The translations under genes were made by a program, and so were the position numbers. Source: Myxococcales bacterium (GTDB taxonomy: Bacteria > Myxococcota_A > Polyangia > Haliangiales > Haliangiaceae). Taken from it: 64,000 nucleotides of DNA. The stretch covers positions 62,001 to 126,000 of the forward strand of contig JADJJK010000013.1 in assembly GCA_016706545.1 (NCBI GenBank), given 5' to 3'. How positions within the stretch are numbered: position 1 is the first letter of the stretch; each line of letters opens with the position of its first letter. Below, piece by piece: positions 1 through 8,719 of the stretch. Under the pieces are notes generated by a model. It was given only the letters and a program-made list of their open reading frames with translations. It had not been told where the DNA came from and searched no databases.

Positions 1-945
1 CAGCGCAGCGATCCGGCGCCGCCGCCAGGCCTGGTGTCCGTCGACAGGCTGCGCGGTCGCATCGCCCGCTACGCGAGGTCCGAGGACTATCACCTGGTGA
101 TGCGCGATCGGCTGGTCCTGCTGGCGGACCGCCTGCGACAGGCGCTGGGCCGGCCGGTGCTGGCCAGGTCGTGCGTGGACGCCGCGCCGGTGCTGGAGCG
201 CGCGTGGGCGGAGCGCGCCGGCCTCGGCTTCGTGGCCAAGAACACCATGCTCATCGCCCCGGGGCTCGGCTCGCACGTGATGCTGGGCGAGCTGCTCCTG
301 GATCTTCCGCTGCCGGCGGCGGCGGAGCCGGACGCCGCGCGCGGGGCCAAGCGCCGCTGCGGCGACTGCCGGTCCTGCCTGGATGCGTGCCCCACCGGCG
401 CCTTTGTCGACGCCTATGTGCTCGACGCCAGGCGGTGCATCTCGTACCTCACCATCGAGCACCGCGGCGCCATCCCGCGCGAGCTGCGGGCCGCGATCGG
501 CGGCTGGATCTTCGGCTGCGATGTGTGCCAGGACGTGTGCCCGTTCAACGCTGGCGGCGGTGAGCCGCATGATCCGGCGCTGGCGGCGCGAGATCTGGAC
601 CACGCCCTGCCTGACCTCCTGGAGCTGGCGGGCCACCACTCGAACCAGCTCCGCCGCTTCGTCAAGCGCACCTCCATGCGGCGGGTCACCCGCGATCAGC
701 TCTTGCGCAACGTCGCGGTGGCGCTGGGCAACAGCGGCGACCTGCGCGCGGTGGCGGCGCTGGTGCCGCTCTTGGCCCACCGAGCCCCGCTGGTGCGCAG
801 CCACGCGGCGTGGGCGCTGGGGCGCCTTTGCCCCCAGCCCGGCGCGCGCGCGGCGCTCGAGCAGCGGCTCGCCGTCGAGGACGACGCGGAGGTCAGCGCG
901 GAGCTCGAGCTGGCGCTCGCCGACGCGGCGGCCGCCGGCGGCTGA
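1..945 (+). CDS. queG: Epoxyqueuosine reductase QueG, 5' end outside window
   Basis: The frame is open from base 1, so the N-terminal cobalamin-domain start lies upstream; about 314 residues remain of a family usually around 350-380. QueG reduces epoxyqueuosine to queuosine in tRNA using cobalamin and two [4Fe-4S] clusters. Both cluster motifs are visible: CGDCRSCLDACPTGAF and CDVCQDVCPFN. The text ARYARSEDYH near the visible start matches the usual QueG ARYA..DYH segment. The last 80 or so residues look like HEAT-type helical repeats, as in longer QueG proteins. The gene converges with the lipoprotein gene ending at 951, leaving a 5-base gap. Confident from the paired ferredoxin-like motifs; only the start is missing. 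Confidence 0.93.
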   Translation, partial: QRSDPAPPPGLVSVDRLRGRIARYARSEDYHLVMRDRLVLLADRLRQALGRPVLARSCVDAAPVLERAWAERAGLGFVAKNTMLIAPGLGSHVMLGELLLDLPLPAAAEPDAARGAKRRCGDCRSCLDACPTGAFVDAYVLDARRCISYLTIEHRGAIPRELRAAIGGWIFGCDVCQDVCPFNAGGGEPHDPALAARDLDHALPDLLELAGHHSNQLRRFVKRTSMRRVTRDQLLRNVAVALGNSGDLRAVAALVPLLAHRAPLVRSHAAWALGRLCPQPGARAALEQRLAVEDDAEVSAELELALADAAAAGG

Positions 946-950
946 CGTCG

Positions 951-1853
951 TCAGGGCGGCGTCAGGATGACTTTCTTGCCCGAGACCTGCTCTGCGGTGA
1001 GCCCGCCGATGATGCCGCGGCAGTTGCGCTCGGTGACGTTGGTGACCCGGAAGTTCGAGCCCTTGACGCCCGCGACTACGCCTTTCCAGCCATCGGCCAC
1101 GCCGGCGCTGGCGCCAGCGCTGACGATGAGGATCGTCGACTGGTCGTTCATGGTCGCGCGCAGCACCGTCGCGGTGACCGTGGTGGACGGCGGCTTCTCT
1201 TCTTCCGGCTTGGGTGGCCGCGGCCGCGGCTGGCCAGGCGTGCGGCGGACCACCACGGTCTTGCCGCGGCTGCCTGAGCCAGGCGTGTCGTCGATGACCG
1301 GCACCAGCGCCAGCGGGCGGAGGTACTGGACCTGGGCGGGAAAGTCAGAGGCCGCCTCGGTGAACTTGGGGGAGAACCTGACCTTCACCTCGTAGTCGGA
1401 GTTGTCGAGCCGGCCCTGCAGGTACAGGTGAATCAGGTACCGGCCAGCGAGCAGCCCCGCCGCCGAGCGCGTCTTGGTGAGCTCGCGAGCGTCCTCGTCG
1501 TCGGGGTCGGTGCCGGCCAGCACGCGGTTGCCAGGGCCGACGAGCTCGATCCCCAGATCGAAGTCGCCGGTGTCGTTCGCGGGGTTGGCCTCGACGGTGA
1601 CCTGCAGATCGCCGCTGCTTGGCAGGTCGACCGCGTACCACTTGGCTCGCTTCTGCGAGGCGTAGTCCAGCTCGCCGTCGGCTTTGCCTTCCTGCTTCTC
1701 GTCGAGCTTTATCGCCTTGGGGCTGCGCCATGGCGTGGCCTTGGCGGACTTGTACCCGTTGTGCTCGGGAATTGTCGGCCCACACGCGGTCACCGCGAGT
1801 GCGAGCCCGAACGTCAGCAACGTCAAGAGAAGGGTTGTGCGCCCACGCAGCAT
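951..1853 (-). CDS. Lipoprotein with PPC-like domain, paralogue of 2404-3441
   Basis: A 300-residue protein. I chose the ATG at 1853 because it opens a classic lipoprotein signal (hydrophobic stretch ending VTAC, Cys24); a longer open frame upstream runs through the divergent cytochrome gene and is rejected. After the signal come a beta-rich domain resembling pre-peptidase C-terminal (PPC) domains (about 60-165, with GDLQVTV and YEVKVRFSP), a Pro/Lys-rich linker and a C-terminal domain (about 220-300). That last domain shares the pattern TVLRA...ILIVSAGASAGV..GWKG with the lipoprotein at 2404-3441, so the two are diverged duplicates. It is divergent from the cytochrome gene across about 60 bases. 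Function unknown; likely an envelope protein of the adjacent injection-system locus (inference). Confidence 0.8.
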   Translation of the reverse strand: MLRGRTTLLLTLLTFGLALAVTACGPTIPEHNGYKSAKATPWRSPKAIKLDEKQEGKADGELDYASQKRAKWYAVDLPSSGDLQVTVEANPANDTGDFDLGIELVGPGNRVLAGTDPDDEDARELTKTRSAAGLLAGRYLIHLYLQGRLDNSDYEVKVRFSPKFTEAASDFPAQVQYLRPLALVPVIDDTPGSGSRGKTVVVRRTPGQPRPRPPKPEEEKPPSTTVTATVLRATMNDQSTILIVSAGASAGVADGWKGVVAGVKGSNFRVTNVTERNCRGIIGGLTAEQVSGKKVILTPP

Positions 1854-1913
1854 GCCGAGAACATAGCACGAGCCCTGTTGCCCCCGCCGATTGGACATGG
1901 CACACGGTTCTAG

Positions 1914-2258
1914 ATGTCGGTCCCCCGATGGCTGCTCGCCCTGGCCCTTGGAACGAGCGCCCCTGCGTGCTCGCAGAAGGTGGCCGGCGGCTCGGTGGAT
2001 GGCCGAGCGCTGTTTGACACCGCCTGCGCCACCTGTCACGGCGAGCGCGGCACGCCTCCCCCCTCCATGGTGGCCCAGCTCGGCGTCCGCGATCTTCGCG
2101 CCGCGGAGTTCCGGCGTCGCGCCACCGTGGCGACGGTGGAGAACCAGATCCGGCGGGGCTCCGCCAACAAGCTCATGCCAGCGTTCGCGGGGGCCCTCGC
2201 GGAGGAGCAGATCACCGCCCTGGCCCGGTACGTCATCGAGCAGCTCGGCAAGGAATGA
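1914..2258 (+). CDS. Small c-type cytochrome, probable lipoprotein
   Basis: A 114-residue protein with a short hydrophobic N-terminus ending at Cys19 (SAPAC, weak lipobox), then a single haem-attachment site CATCH (Cys38, Cys41, His42) and a plausible distal Met in NKLMPAF. The size and the C-terminal LARYVIEQL helix fit class I cytochrome c (cbb3/c6-type). It would carry electrons on the periplasmic side. It sits between two paralogous lipoprotein genes and has no oxidase neighbour, so its partner is unknown. No clear ribosome-binding site precedes the ATG. Confidence 0.82.
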   Translation: MSVPRWLLALALGTSAPACSQKVAGGSVDGRALFDTACATCHGERGTPPPSMVAQLGVRDLRAAEFRRRATVATVENQIRRGSANKLMPAFAGALAEEQITALARYVIEQLGKE

Positions 2259-2403
2259 CCGCGGGTCGGCCAAGTGGCCGGACATCGTGCGGAACCCGCG
2301 CACTTTCCTGGCCTTGCGGGTTGTGACTTGGGTTTGTCTTGTGTGGTAGGCTAACGCCAGGGTTATGCTCGGGAAATCGGCGGCACCCTGGGGAGGACTT
2401 CCT

Positions 2404-3441
2404 TTGCGCAACAGGCTCTTCGCGTTTGCATTGCTTGCCCTGGTTCTGCTTTGTTCGGGATGCCCCCGGAACATCTCCGGAGATCTTTCCACCGGGGAAG
2501 ACGGGAAGACCAAAGGCGCCAAGGCCATGGTCCTCGAGAACGGCGAGGCTCGTTCATCCGGCATCGTCACCTACCCCGGTGGCGACCGCGTGGACTGGAA
2601 GAGCATCGAGGTGCCCAAGGACAAGGCCGGGATGCTCGAGCTCAAGCTGTCCTGGCAGTCGCCTCGGCCTGGCCTCCAGCTCTCGTTCGAGGTCTTCGAC
2701 GAATACAACTACCCGGTGGCCACGCCCGGCCGCAGCCGCCGCGGCAAGACCCGCAAGGTCGAGATCGAGAACGCGCGCGGCACCTATTTCATCCGCGTGT
2801 ACGCGCAGCAGCGCGGCGACGCCGGCAAGTACAGGCTGGTGGCCACGTACTCCGAGAAGTCCGCGGGCCCGCAGTTTGACCCCGCCGCGCTCGATCTGCC
2901 CAACCCGCCAAACCTCGCGTCGATCCCCGACGCCATCGTCCCCTGTGACGAGATCTCGTTCGACGTCAAGAACCCGCAGTGCCGCAGCGTGTGCCCGCTC
3001 ACCCCTGGCGCGGCGCCGCCGGGCTGGCCGGGCTGCGCCGGCAGGTGCCCAAGCCCGCCGACCGTCGACAACCCGGCCTGCTGGGCCACCATGCCGTGCC
3101 CGACCCCACCGGATCGCCGCGTCAAGTCCTGCAAGTTCCCCAAGTGCGACGCCGCGAACATCGATCCGGACAACCCCAACTGCGATCCGACGTACGCCAC
3201 CGTGCTGCGCACCGAGGCCATCGGCGAGGGCTCGCGGATCGTCGTGTCGGCTGGCGCCGAGAAGGGCGTCAAGCCCGGCTGGATCGGCGAGGTGCTAAAG
3301 GGAGGCTCGGACTCGCCGCTGGAGGGTGGCCGGTTCAAGGTGGCGAGCGTTCGCACCCGAGAGTCCATCGGGACCGTCACGTTGACGCCTGACACGCTCA
3401 AAGCCAACCCGCGCGTCCGCCTGAGCGCCCCGAGCCCGTAA
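2404..3441 (+). CDS. Cys-rich lipoprotein with PPC-like domain, paralogue of 951-1853
   Basis: I prefer the TTG start at 2404 over an upstream ATG at 2365: a strong GGGAGGA sits at 2391-2397, and starting here gives a short lipoprotein signal ending CSGC (Cys20). The 345-residue protein has a PPC-like beta domain (about 60-150), a Cys/Pro-rich linker (about 180-255, with at least ten Cys) that may be disulfide-bonded, and a C-terminal domain with IVVSAGAEKGVKPGW, matching the lipoprotein at 951-1853. It ends 22 bases before the kinase gene on the same strand, suggesting co-transcription. Function unknown; an envelope-anchored partner or sensor of the kinase/injection system is an inference. 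Confidence 0.78.
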   Translation: MRNRLFAFALLALVLLCSGCPRNISGDLSTGEDGKTKGAKAMVLENGEARSSGIVTYPGGDRVDWKSIEVPKDKAGMLELKLSWQSPRPGLQLSFEVFDEYNYPVATPGRSRRGKTRKVEIENARGTYFIRVYAQQRGDAGKYRLVATYSEKSAGPQFDPAALDLPNPPNLASIPDAIVPCDEISFDVKNPQCRSVCPLTPGAAPPGWPGCAGRCPSPPTVDNPACWATMPCPTPPDRRVKSCKFPKCDAANIDPDNPNCDPTYATVLRTEAIGEGSRIVVSAGAEKGVKPGWIGEVLKGGSDSPLEGGRFKVASVRTRESIGTVTLTPDTLKANPRVRLSAPSP

Positions 3442-3463
3442 CGTCACGCAAAGCGAGCCCATC

Positions 3464-5041
3464 GTGAACCACGATCCATTCGTTGGCAAAGTCATCGACG
3501 GCCGCTACGAGATCCAAGCCAGAGTTGGCGAGGGTGGGATGGGCGTCGTCTATCGCGCGCGCCAGGTCTCCATCGACCGCGTGATCGCGCTCAAGATGTT
3601 GAACCCGCAGATGGCGACGGACCCAACCTGGGTCCAGCGCTTCTACAACGAGGCCAAGGCCTGCTCGCGCCTGCAGCACCCCAACACCATCCGCATGTTC
3701 GACTTCGGCCAGACCGCCGAGGGTCGCCTGTTCATGACGATGGAGTTTCTCGACGGGATCGGCCTGCGCCAGGCGATCCAGCAGGGCCCCTTCCCCGCCC
3801 AGCGCGTGATCAAGATCTTGATCCAGTGCTGCGCCTCCCTCGCCGAGGCGCACGCCATCGGCATCATCCACCGCGACATCAAGCCCGACAACGTGTTCCT
3901 GCTGAACATGCCGGGCTCGCCGGACTTCGTGAAGCTGCTCGATTTCTCGGTCGCCAAGCTCCTGCAGGAGGGCGACAAGAACAGCACCCAGGCGGGCGTC
4001 GTGTTTGGGACGCCGCAGTACATGTCGCCAGAGCAAGGCCGCGGGCTGCCGCTCGACGCGCGCTCCGACCTGTACGCGCTGGGCATCCTGGCCTACGAGA
4101 TGCTCACCGGCAGGGTGCCGTACAACGACGAGAACCCGATGACGGTGATCCAGATGCACCTGCGCTCGGAGATCCCGCCGATGCCGGCGCACATCCCGTA
4201 TCCAGTGCAGCAGGTGGTCCGCAAGGCGCTGGAGAAGGACCCCGCGCGCCGCTTTCAATCGGCGGGCGAGATGATGCAGCACTGCCAGCAGGTCTTCTCC
4301 GAGCTCAACCACGGCGGCCCGGTGCCGGGCGGTGGAGGACAGATGCGGACCGCGATCGCGCCGGGGATCGGCGCGAATCCCGGGATGCAACAAGGCATGC
4401 CCAACATGCAGGTCGGCCCGCCCATCGCAGCCGGCGCCGGAGCGCAAGCGAGCGGCGGATATGTCGCGGCTGCGCCGCAGCAGAAGACCATGATGGCGAT
4501 GCCAGCCGCCAACCCGTTCCCGCAGGGCGGAGCCCAGGCAGGCTATCCGCAGCCAGGAGCCCAAGCGGGGTACCCGCAGGCAGGAGGCCAGCCAGGCTAT
4601 CCGCAGGCCGGCGGGTTTGGCGGGTCGGCGGGCGGCCAGTCCCCCAACGGGGCGCCTCGCCCCGCCGCTGGCGGCGCGGGGTTTGTCGCGTCGCCGCTGC
4701 AGAAGACGATGGTCGCGGGGCTGCCACCCCCGCAGCTCACCAACCCGCAAGGCCAGCCGCAGCAGGGACAGGGACCGGCGGCGGGGCCCAACAAGACCGT
4801 CGTCATCAACCCGAGCGAGGGCGTGGTGTCGATGGCGCAGCAGGGCGGCATGCCGGGCATGCAAGGCATGCAGGGCATGCCGGGCATGCAAGGCATGCAG
4901 GGCATGCAGGGCATGGGAGCGAGGCCGGTGGAGGCCATGCCGCCGCCCTCGCAAGGCGCGTCGGCGGCGTACTGGACGGTGTGCCTCCTCGGCGGCATCG
5001 CCGCCGGGGTCGGCGCTTATCTGATCGTGCGATTCATCTAG
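3464..5041 (+). CDS. Membrane-anchored Ser/Thr protein kinase (PpkA/Pkn type)
   Basis: A 525-residue bacterial eukaryotic-type kinase. Visible features are the glycine loop GEGGMGVVYRA (about 24-34), the lysine in ALKML, the catalytic loop HRDIKPDN (136-143), the metal-binding motif as DFS rather than DFG (160-162), the activation-segment end GTPQYMSPEQ, and a domain end near 275. The tail (about 285-500) is Gln/Gly/Pro-rich and contains K-T-hydrophobic motifs at Thr342, Thr415 and Thr445 and a GMQ/GMP repeat. One C-terminal transmembrane helix (about 502-523) ends the protein, placing the kinase in the cytoplasm. It starts with GTG. It is co-directional with the lipoprotein, a hypothetical gene and a PP2C phosphatase, and faces four FHA genes, as in T6SS threonine-phosphorylation pathways. 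Confidence 0.93.
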   Translation: MNHDPFVGKVIDGRYEIQARVGEGGMGVVYRARQVSIDRVIALKMLNPQMATDPTWVQRFYNEAKACSRLQHPNTIRMFDFGQTAEGRLFMTMEFLDGIGLRQAIQQGPFPAQRVIKILIQCCASLAEAHAIGIIHRDIKPDNVFLLNMPGSPDFVKLLDFSVAKLLQEGDKNSTQAGVVFGTPQYMSPEQGRGLPLDARSDLYALGILAYEMLTGRVPYNDENPMTVIQMHLRSEIPPMPAHIPYPVQQVVRKALEKDPARRFQSAGEMMQHCQQVFSELNHGGPVPGGGGQMRTAIAPGIGANPGMQQGMPNMQVGPPIAAGAGAQASGGYVAAAPQQKTMMAMPAANPFPQGGAQAGYPQPGAQAGYPQAGGQPGYPQAGGFGGSAGGQSPNGAPRPAAGGAGFVASPLQKTMVAGLPPPQLTNPQGQPQQGQGPAAGPNKTVVINPSEGVVSMAQQGGMPGMQGMQGMPGMQGMQGMQGMGARPVEAMPPPSQGASAAYWTVCLLGGIAAGVGAYLIVRFI

Positions 5042-5095
5042 CCGACCCAGCTCGAGCCCCAAGCCACCCTTTTCCATCGATTTCCCGGCCCCACG

Positions 5096-5791
5096 ATGAG
5101 CCAAGAACCACCCTCGAGTCAGCGGCCTGCCGACGAGCCGACCGTCAAGCAGCTCCTGGAGGACCCGCAAGCGCACAGCGAGGCGCTCGACGCCGCCACG
5201 CTCGCGGAGCTGCACCGCTGGTTTGGCAAGCCCTCCGCCATGGACCTCCCGCCGGAGGAGCCGCCGCCGCCGGAGTACGAGGTTCGCCGAGCTGCCGCGC
5301 TGGCGGCGGTGGAGCCATGGTTCCTGACGTACTTGAACCGCCACGAAGACCGCCTGGCCTTCATGTTCGAGCCGCCTTCCCACGACTCGGTCATCAAGGA
5401 AGCGCTGCTGACTGTTCCCGAGTCCTTCAGTGGCGTTGGCCGCCTGGGTGAGCCTCGAGAGATCGAGATCTCCTACCTGCTGGAGGACGACCTCAAGGAG
5501 CGCGTGCCGCAGGCGCTGCTGCGAGATCTCCACCGGCCGGAGCAGTACTTCGGCCGAACCATGGAGCTGACCTTGGTCGCCGAGGCCATCCCTGATGTGC
5601 GGAGGCAGATCGCCGAAGCCATCGCCAGCGGTGAAGCCGAGCGACAGCCGGTGTCGACTCGGCTGCTGATGGACCAGGCCATCGCCGAACGACTCGATGC
5701 CAGGCGCATCGTGCCCTGGGAAACGCTGAGCCGTGCGGTACAATCCGACGTCGCCGATGCTGCCGATGTCGAGAGAGATCCCTCGTCGTGA
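5096..5791 (+). CDS. Hypothetical protein between kinase and phosphatase genes
   Basis: A 231-residue, soluble, acidic and mainly helical protein with no signal peptide or membrane segment. I do not recognise the family. The N-terminus is Pro/Glu-rich (PPEEPPPPEYEVRR) and the middle carries PWFLTYLNRHEDRLAFMFEPP. It lies 54 bases after the kinase and 57 bases before the PP2C gene on the same strand, so it is probably co-expressed and may belong to the signalling module. The start ATG is reasonable but lacks a strong ribosome-binding site. Confidence 0.68.
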   Translation: MSQEPPSSQRPADEPTVKQLLEDPQAHSEALDAATLAELHRWFGKPSAMDLPPEEPPPPEYEVRRAAALAAVEPWFLTYLNRHEDRLAFMFEPPSHDSVIKEALLTVPESFSGVGRLGEPREIEISYLLEDDLKERVPQALLRDLHRPEQYFGRTMELTLVAEAIPDVRRQIAEAIASGEAERQPVSTRLLMDQAIAERLDARRIVPWETLSRAVQSDVADAADVERDPSS

Positions 5792-5848
5792 TGCGGACAC
5801 CGCGATCACCTCGTCGCGCCCCTCGTCGCCTGGCCACCCGGAGGCGCC

Positions 5849-6646
5849 ATGACTGAACCGCGCCAGGTCCCTGTGGATCGCTTCCTCCTGCGAACGGTGG
5901 GTCGGACGGACGTTGGTGCGCAGCGGACGCAGAATGAAGACGCGATGTACTTCGACGACTTCCTGGGGGTGTTCCTGGTGTGCGACGGCATGGGAGGGCA
6001 CGCCTCCGGCCAGGTAGCCTCGGACATCGCCATTCGCACGGTCGTCCACGCGCTCAAGACCGGAGATCCTCCGGTCAGTCCAGGGCAAGAGCCGCTGGTG
6101 GCCGCCATGCGCGCCGCCAACGCGGCGGTGTACCAGCGCTCGGTCGCAGATCCTGCATGTCACGGCATGGGCACCACCAGCGTCGGCCTGCGCTTCGAGG
6201 AGAACGTGGTCCACGTCTGCCACTGCGGCGACTCTCGGGCATACCTCCTGCGGCAGGGGCAGTTTCACCAGCTCACGCGCGATCACTCCTTGCGCAACCT
6301 GTACCAGGATCGCCCCGACCTCATCGGCACGCTCGGCCCCGCCACCTCCAACGTGATCATCCGCGCCATCGGGCTCGATGCCAACGTGGAGATCGAGCAC
6401 AACGTCATGAGCCCCGAGCATGGCGACATCTTCCTCTTGTGCTGCGACGGCCTGTCGGATCTGGTCGACGACTGGATGGTGCGTGAGATCATGACCTCCG
6501 GCGATTCGCTGGAGACCATCGCCGACAACCTCATCCGCGCCGCCAACAACAACGGCGGCACCGACAACATCACGGTGGTGCTGACGCAGACGTTCGCTGA
6601 CCCGCTCTGGCTGCCGCCAGAGTACGGGCCGCCATCGATGTACTGA
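5849..6646 (+). CDS. PP2C-family Ser/Thr phosphatase (PppA/Stp type)
   Basis: A 265-residue PPM-family phosphatase covering the usual full domain. Metal-binding and core motifs appear in order: RTQNEDAMYF near 30, VCDGMGGHASGQVAS near 50, GTTSVGLRF, HCGDSRAYLLR near 130, CCDGLSDLVDD near 200 and GGTDNITVVL near 240. All the Asp residues expected for two-metal coordination are present. It would remove phosphate from the kinase and FHA proteins. The upstream sequence CGGAGGCGCC supports the ATG. It is the last gene of the plus-strand signalling run and converges with the minus-strand FHA/ATPase operon, leaving about 70 bases for termination. Confidence 0.94.
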   Translation: MTEPRQVPVDRFLLRTVGRTDVGAQRTQNEDAMYFDDFLGVFLVCDGMGGHASGQVASDIAIRTVVHALKTGDPPVSPGQEPLVAAMRAANAAVYQRSVADPACHGMGTTSVGLRFEENVVHVCHCGDSRAYLLRQGQFHQLTRDHSLRNLYQDRPDLIGTLGPATSNVIIRAIGLDANVEIEHNVMSPEHGDIFLLCCDGLSDLVDDWMVREIMTSGDSLETIADNLIRAANNNGGTDNITVVLTQTFADPLWLPPEYGPPSMY

Positions 6647-6719
6647 CCGCCAACGCGGTCGGCGCCCGGCAGCCCGGTCAGTGCCCGGGCAGCTCTCTGG
6701 CAGCGTCTACGACGTGCGC

Positions 6720-7218
6720 CTACGATGTGCGCGGTGACGACGGCGACGACGACGGACCGGCGGCGGCGTCAGCCGCGGGGGGCCGCGCGCCGGCCGCCGC
6801 GCTGCCGCGCGCGGCGGTGCGCAGCGCCTGCACCATCTGCGGCAGGCGCGCCGTCCGCGCGTACACCCGCGCCAGCCCGGACGCCGCGCGGACCTCAAAG
6901 CCCGGCACCTTGCCAGCGTTGCCAAAGGCCTCCTCGGCACCGAGGAAGTCCCCGCCCAGCGTCAGCACGTCTCCCAGGGTCGCCCACATCGCGGCCGAGG
7001 TCACCGGCGAGGTGGCGCGGCCCAGCCCAGCGCGAATCACCGACGCCGCGCGAGGGCAGTCTCCGGCGCGAGCCAGCGAGGGAGTACGCGATGCGGGCGT
7101 CGTTGAACCCTGGGGCCAGGTCGATGGCAGCCCGCAGCGCCTCCTGCGCGTTCTCCAGATCGCCTTGCTGCAGCGACATGGTGCCGCGCTCATAGTATCG
7201 ACGAGCGACCGCTGACAT
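6720..7218 (-). CDS. TPR-like small protein, frame broken by one base
   Basis: Two overlapping minus-strand frames together give one sensible protein of about 165 residues. The first half reads RRYYERGTMSLQQGDLENAQ... and the second GDVLTLGGDFLGAEEAFG...ARVYARTARLPQM, both in tetratricopeptide style. Removing one base near 7072-7080 (at a GG in the SLA-RAGD region) joins them. The C-terminus is Ala/Ser/Pro-rich. The start ATG at 7218 overlaps the stop of the upstream gene as TGATG, so translation is coupled. It is the last gene of the minus-strand operon. Probably a sequencing indel; a genuine frameshift would leave a truncated first TPR. Function unknown; TPRs usually mediate protein contacts. 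Confidence 0.62.
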
Positions 7219-7874
7219 CAGTCCAGCTCCAGGAGCGAGAACCGCGCCGAGGCGTCGTCTCCGCTCTCCTTGGGCTTGTCACCGGCGGGCGCGGCGGCCG
7301 GGGCGGAAGGGGCGGAAGGCGCGGAAGGCGCAGCGCCGGGCGCCGCAGCAGCCGGCGCGGAAGGCGCGGCCTGCGCGGGCGGCGGCGCGCCCTCGCCTGA
7401 CGGGCGCCCGCGCACGGACAGCCCCTGGGCCGGCCGAGGAGCAGCGGCGGGCGTGGAACCTGGCACCACCACAGGAGGCGCAGAGGCAGGCCGCGGCAAG
7501 GTCGGGGTCTCAACGACGTGAACCCCGGCGGAGGGACGAGGCAACTCGACGGTCGCGGGCGCCCCAGCGCGCGCCATCATCAGCGGGTGCATCACGCCGC
7601 CGATGCGGACCGAGACCTGGTCGCCATCCACCGCGAACAGCGACAGCTCCGGCGCCTCCAGGCGGGTCTGCAGCGTGGACACGAGCTGCGCGAAGCTCAG
7701 GTGCGCCAGATCGGCGAGCTTCTCGGCCTGGTGCATGAGCATCGGCGGCGGGCCCTCCACGACGTACTCCTGCACCACGAACGTGAGCACGTCGAGCAGA
7801 GTGTCGCGGTCAGCATCGGCAAAGGCCTCGCGCACCGAGGTGACCAGGTCGCGCAGATCAGGACGTGACGGCAT
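7218..7874 (-). CDS. Hypothetical protein with Ala/Pro-rich tail
   Basis: Start ATG at 7874 is chosen for its AGGAG about 7 bases upstream, giving 218 residues. Residues about 1-110 look folded (helical RDLVTSVREAFADADRD..., then a possible strand region with VSVRIGGVMH). Residues about 115-205 are low-complexity Ala/Pro, and a short acidic end FSLLELD follows. No known domain recognised. It is sandwiched between the pentapeptide protein (7-base gap) and the TPR gene (overlapping stop and start), so it is expressed with the eCIS accessory operon. The folded N-terminus plus disordered linker could be an adaptor or chaperone for cargo; that is speculation. Confidence 0.65.
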   Translation of the reverse strand: MPSRPDLRDLVTSVREAFADADRDTLLDVLTFVVQEYVVEGPPPMLMHQAEKLADLAHLSFAQLVSTLQTRLEAPELSLFAVDGDQVSVRIGGVMHPLMMARAGAPATVELPRPSAGVHVVETPTLPRPASAPPVVVPGSTPAAAPRPAQGLSVRGRPSGEGAPPPAQAAPSAPAAAAPGAAPSAPSAPSAPAAAPAGDKPKESGDDASARFSLLELD

Positions 7875-7881
7875 GGGACTC

Positions 7882-8562
7882 CTACCAGGTGGCTCCATCG
7901 AGATCGACGCCGTTGGTCTTGCAGCCAACCAGGCGAGCTCCCGCGAGATCGACGCCGCTCAAGTTGGCGCCCGACAGATCACAACGAATCAGCGACGCGC
8001 GACGAAAGCTCGCGCTGTACAGGTTGGCTCGCCGGAAGTCCACCTCGAGCAGCGTGGCCCCGGCGAAGTCCGTGCGCGACAGCGACACCGTCGCCCCGGA
8101 GTACCCCTCGAACACGACCTTGCGCAGGTACGCCTCGCGAAAGTCAGCGGAGTACAGCTCCGAGTCTCGGAACGTGGTCTGCGAGATGCGGGCGCGGTGG
8201 AAGCTCGCCCGCGGCAGGCGCACCGGCCCCAGCTCGCATCGCAGGAGGGTGGCGCCGGCGAAGCAGATCTCGGTGAGATCACAGTCGCCCGCGCGCACCC
8301 GGTTCCACAGAGCGCCCCGCCAGGTCGACTTGCGACCATCGAGCTGCCGGAGCTCCGCGCGCTCGAGGCGAGCTTCGTCGCCGTCCGCCTCTCGGACATC
8401 GACGCGCTCGAAGATCGTGCTGTCGAGGTCCATGCCGCGCAGCCCAACCGAGATGGCGGCGAAGCCCGCGATGGTGCGCCCGGCCAGCTCGTTGGCCGTG
8501 ATCAGTCGCTCGAGCTGCGACCGCGACTGCACGACCCCGGCATCAGCGCTGGTATCACTCAC
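7882..8562 (-). CDS. Pentapeptide-repeat protein
   Basis: A 226-residue protein from a GTG at 8562; the open frame upstream is Pro/Arg-rich noise. From about residue 50 to the end it is built of A(D/N/S)(L/F)xx-type five-residue repeats such as ANLSGVDLAGARL, FRRANLYSASF and FAGATLLRCEL, which form a right-handed quadrilateral beta-helix. Such proteins occur as DNA-gyrase-interacting mimics and as secreted effectors. Next to a DUF4157 gene in an eCIS operon it is a candidate cargo or cargo-protection protein (inference). The stop is 7 bases from the next start. No transmembrane segment. Confidence 0.85.
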   Translation of the reverse strand: MSDTSADAGVVQSRSQLERLITANELAGRTIAGFAAISVGLRGMDLDSTIFERVDVREADGDEARLERAELRQLDGRKSTWRGALWNRVRAGDCDLTEICFAGATLLRCELGPVRLPRASFHRARISQTTFRDSELYSADFREAYLRKVVFEGYSGATVSLSRTDFAGATLLEVDFRRANLYSASFRRASLIRCDLSGANLSGVDLAGARLVGCKTNGVDLDGATW

Positions 8563-8719
8563 GCGGCTTAGCCTACTACGGATCGGCGGCAGCGGGGAGC
8601 ACGGCGCGCCTTCCGCGCGGCGTCGCGGACCGAACCGCCGAGGCCCCGCCGGCCATGACGTCGCCGCCGCGGGCCCCCCCAAGCAAGCGACCATGGCCGA
8701 CCATGGCCGAACGAGGCGA

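Noticed and set aside
1854..2570. Extending the minus-strand lipoprotein start to 2570
   Set aside because: The extension crosses the cytochrome gene and the start of the second lipoprotein; the ATG at 1853 gives a proper lipoprotein signal.
3398..6421. 1007-residue minus-strand frame antisense to the kinase and phosphatase genes
   Set aside because: The plus-strand genes carry complete kinase and PP2C motifs; the antisense reading is Arg/His/Leu-rich without domains, typical of GC-rich shadow frames.
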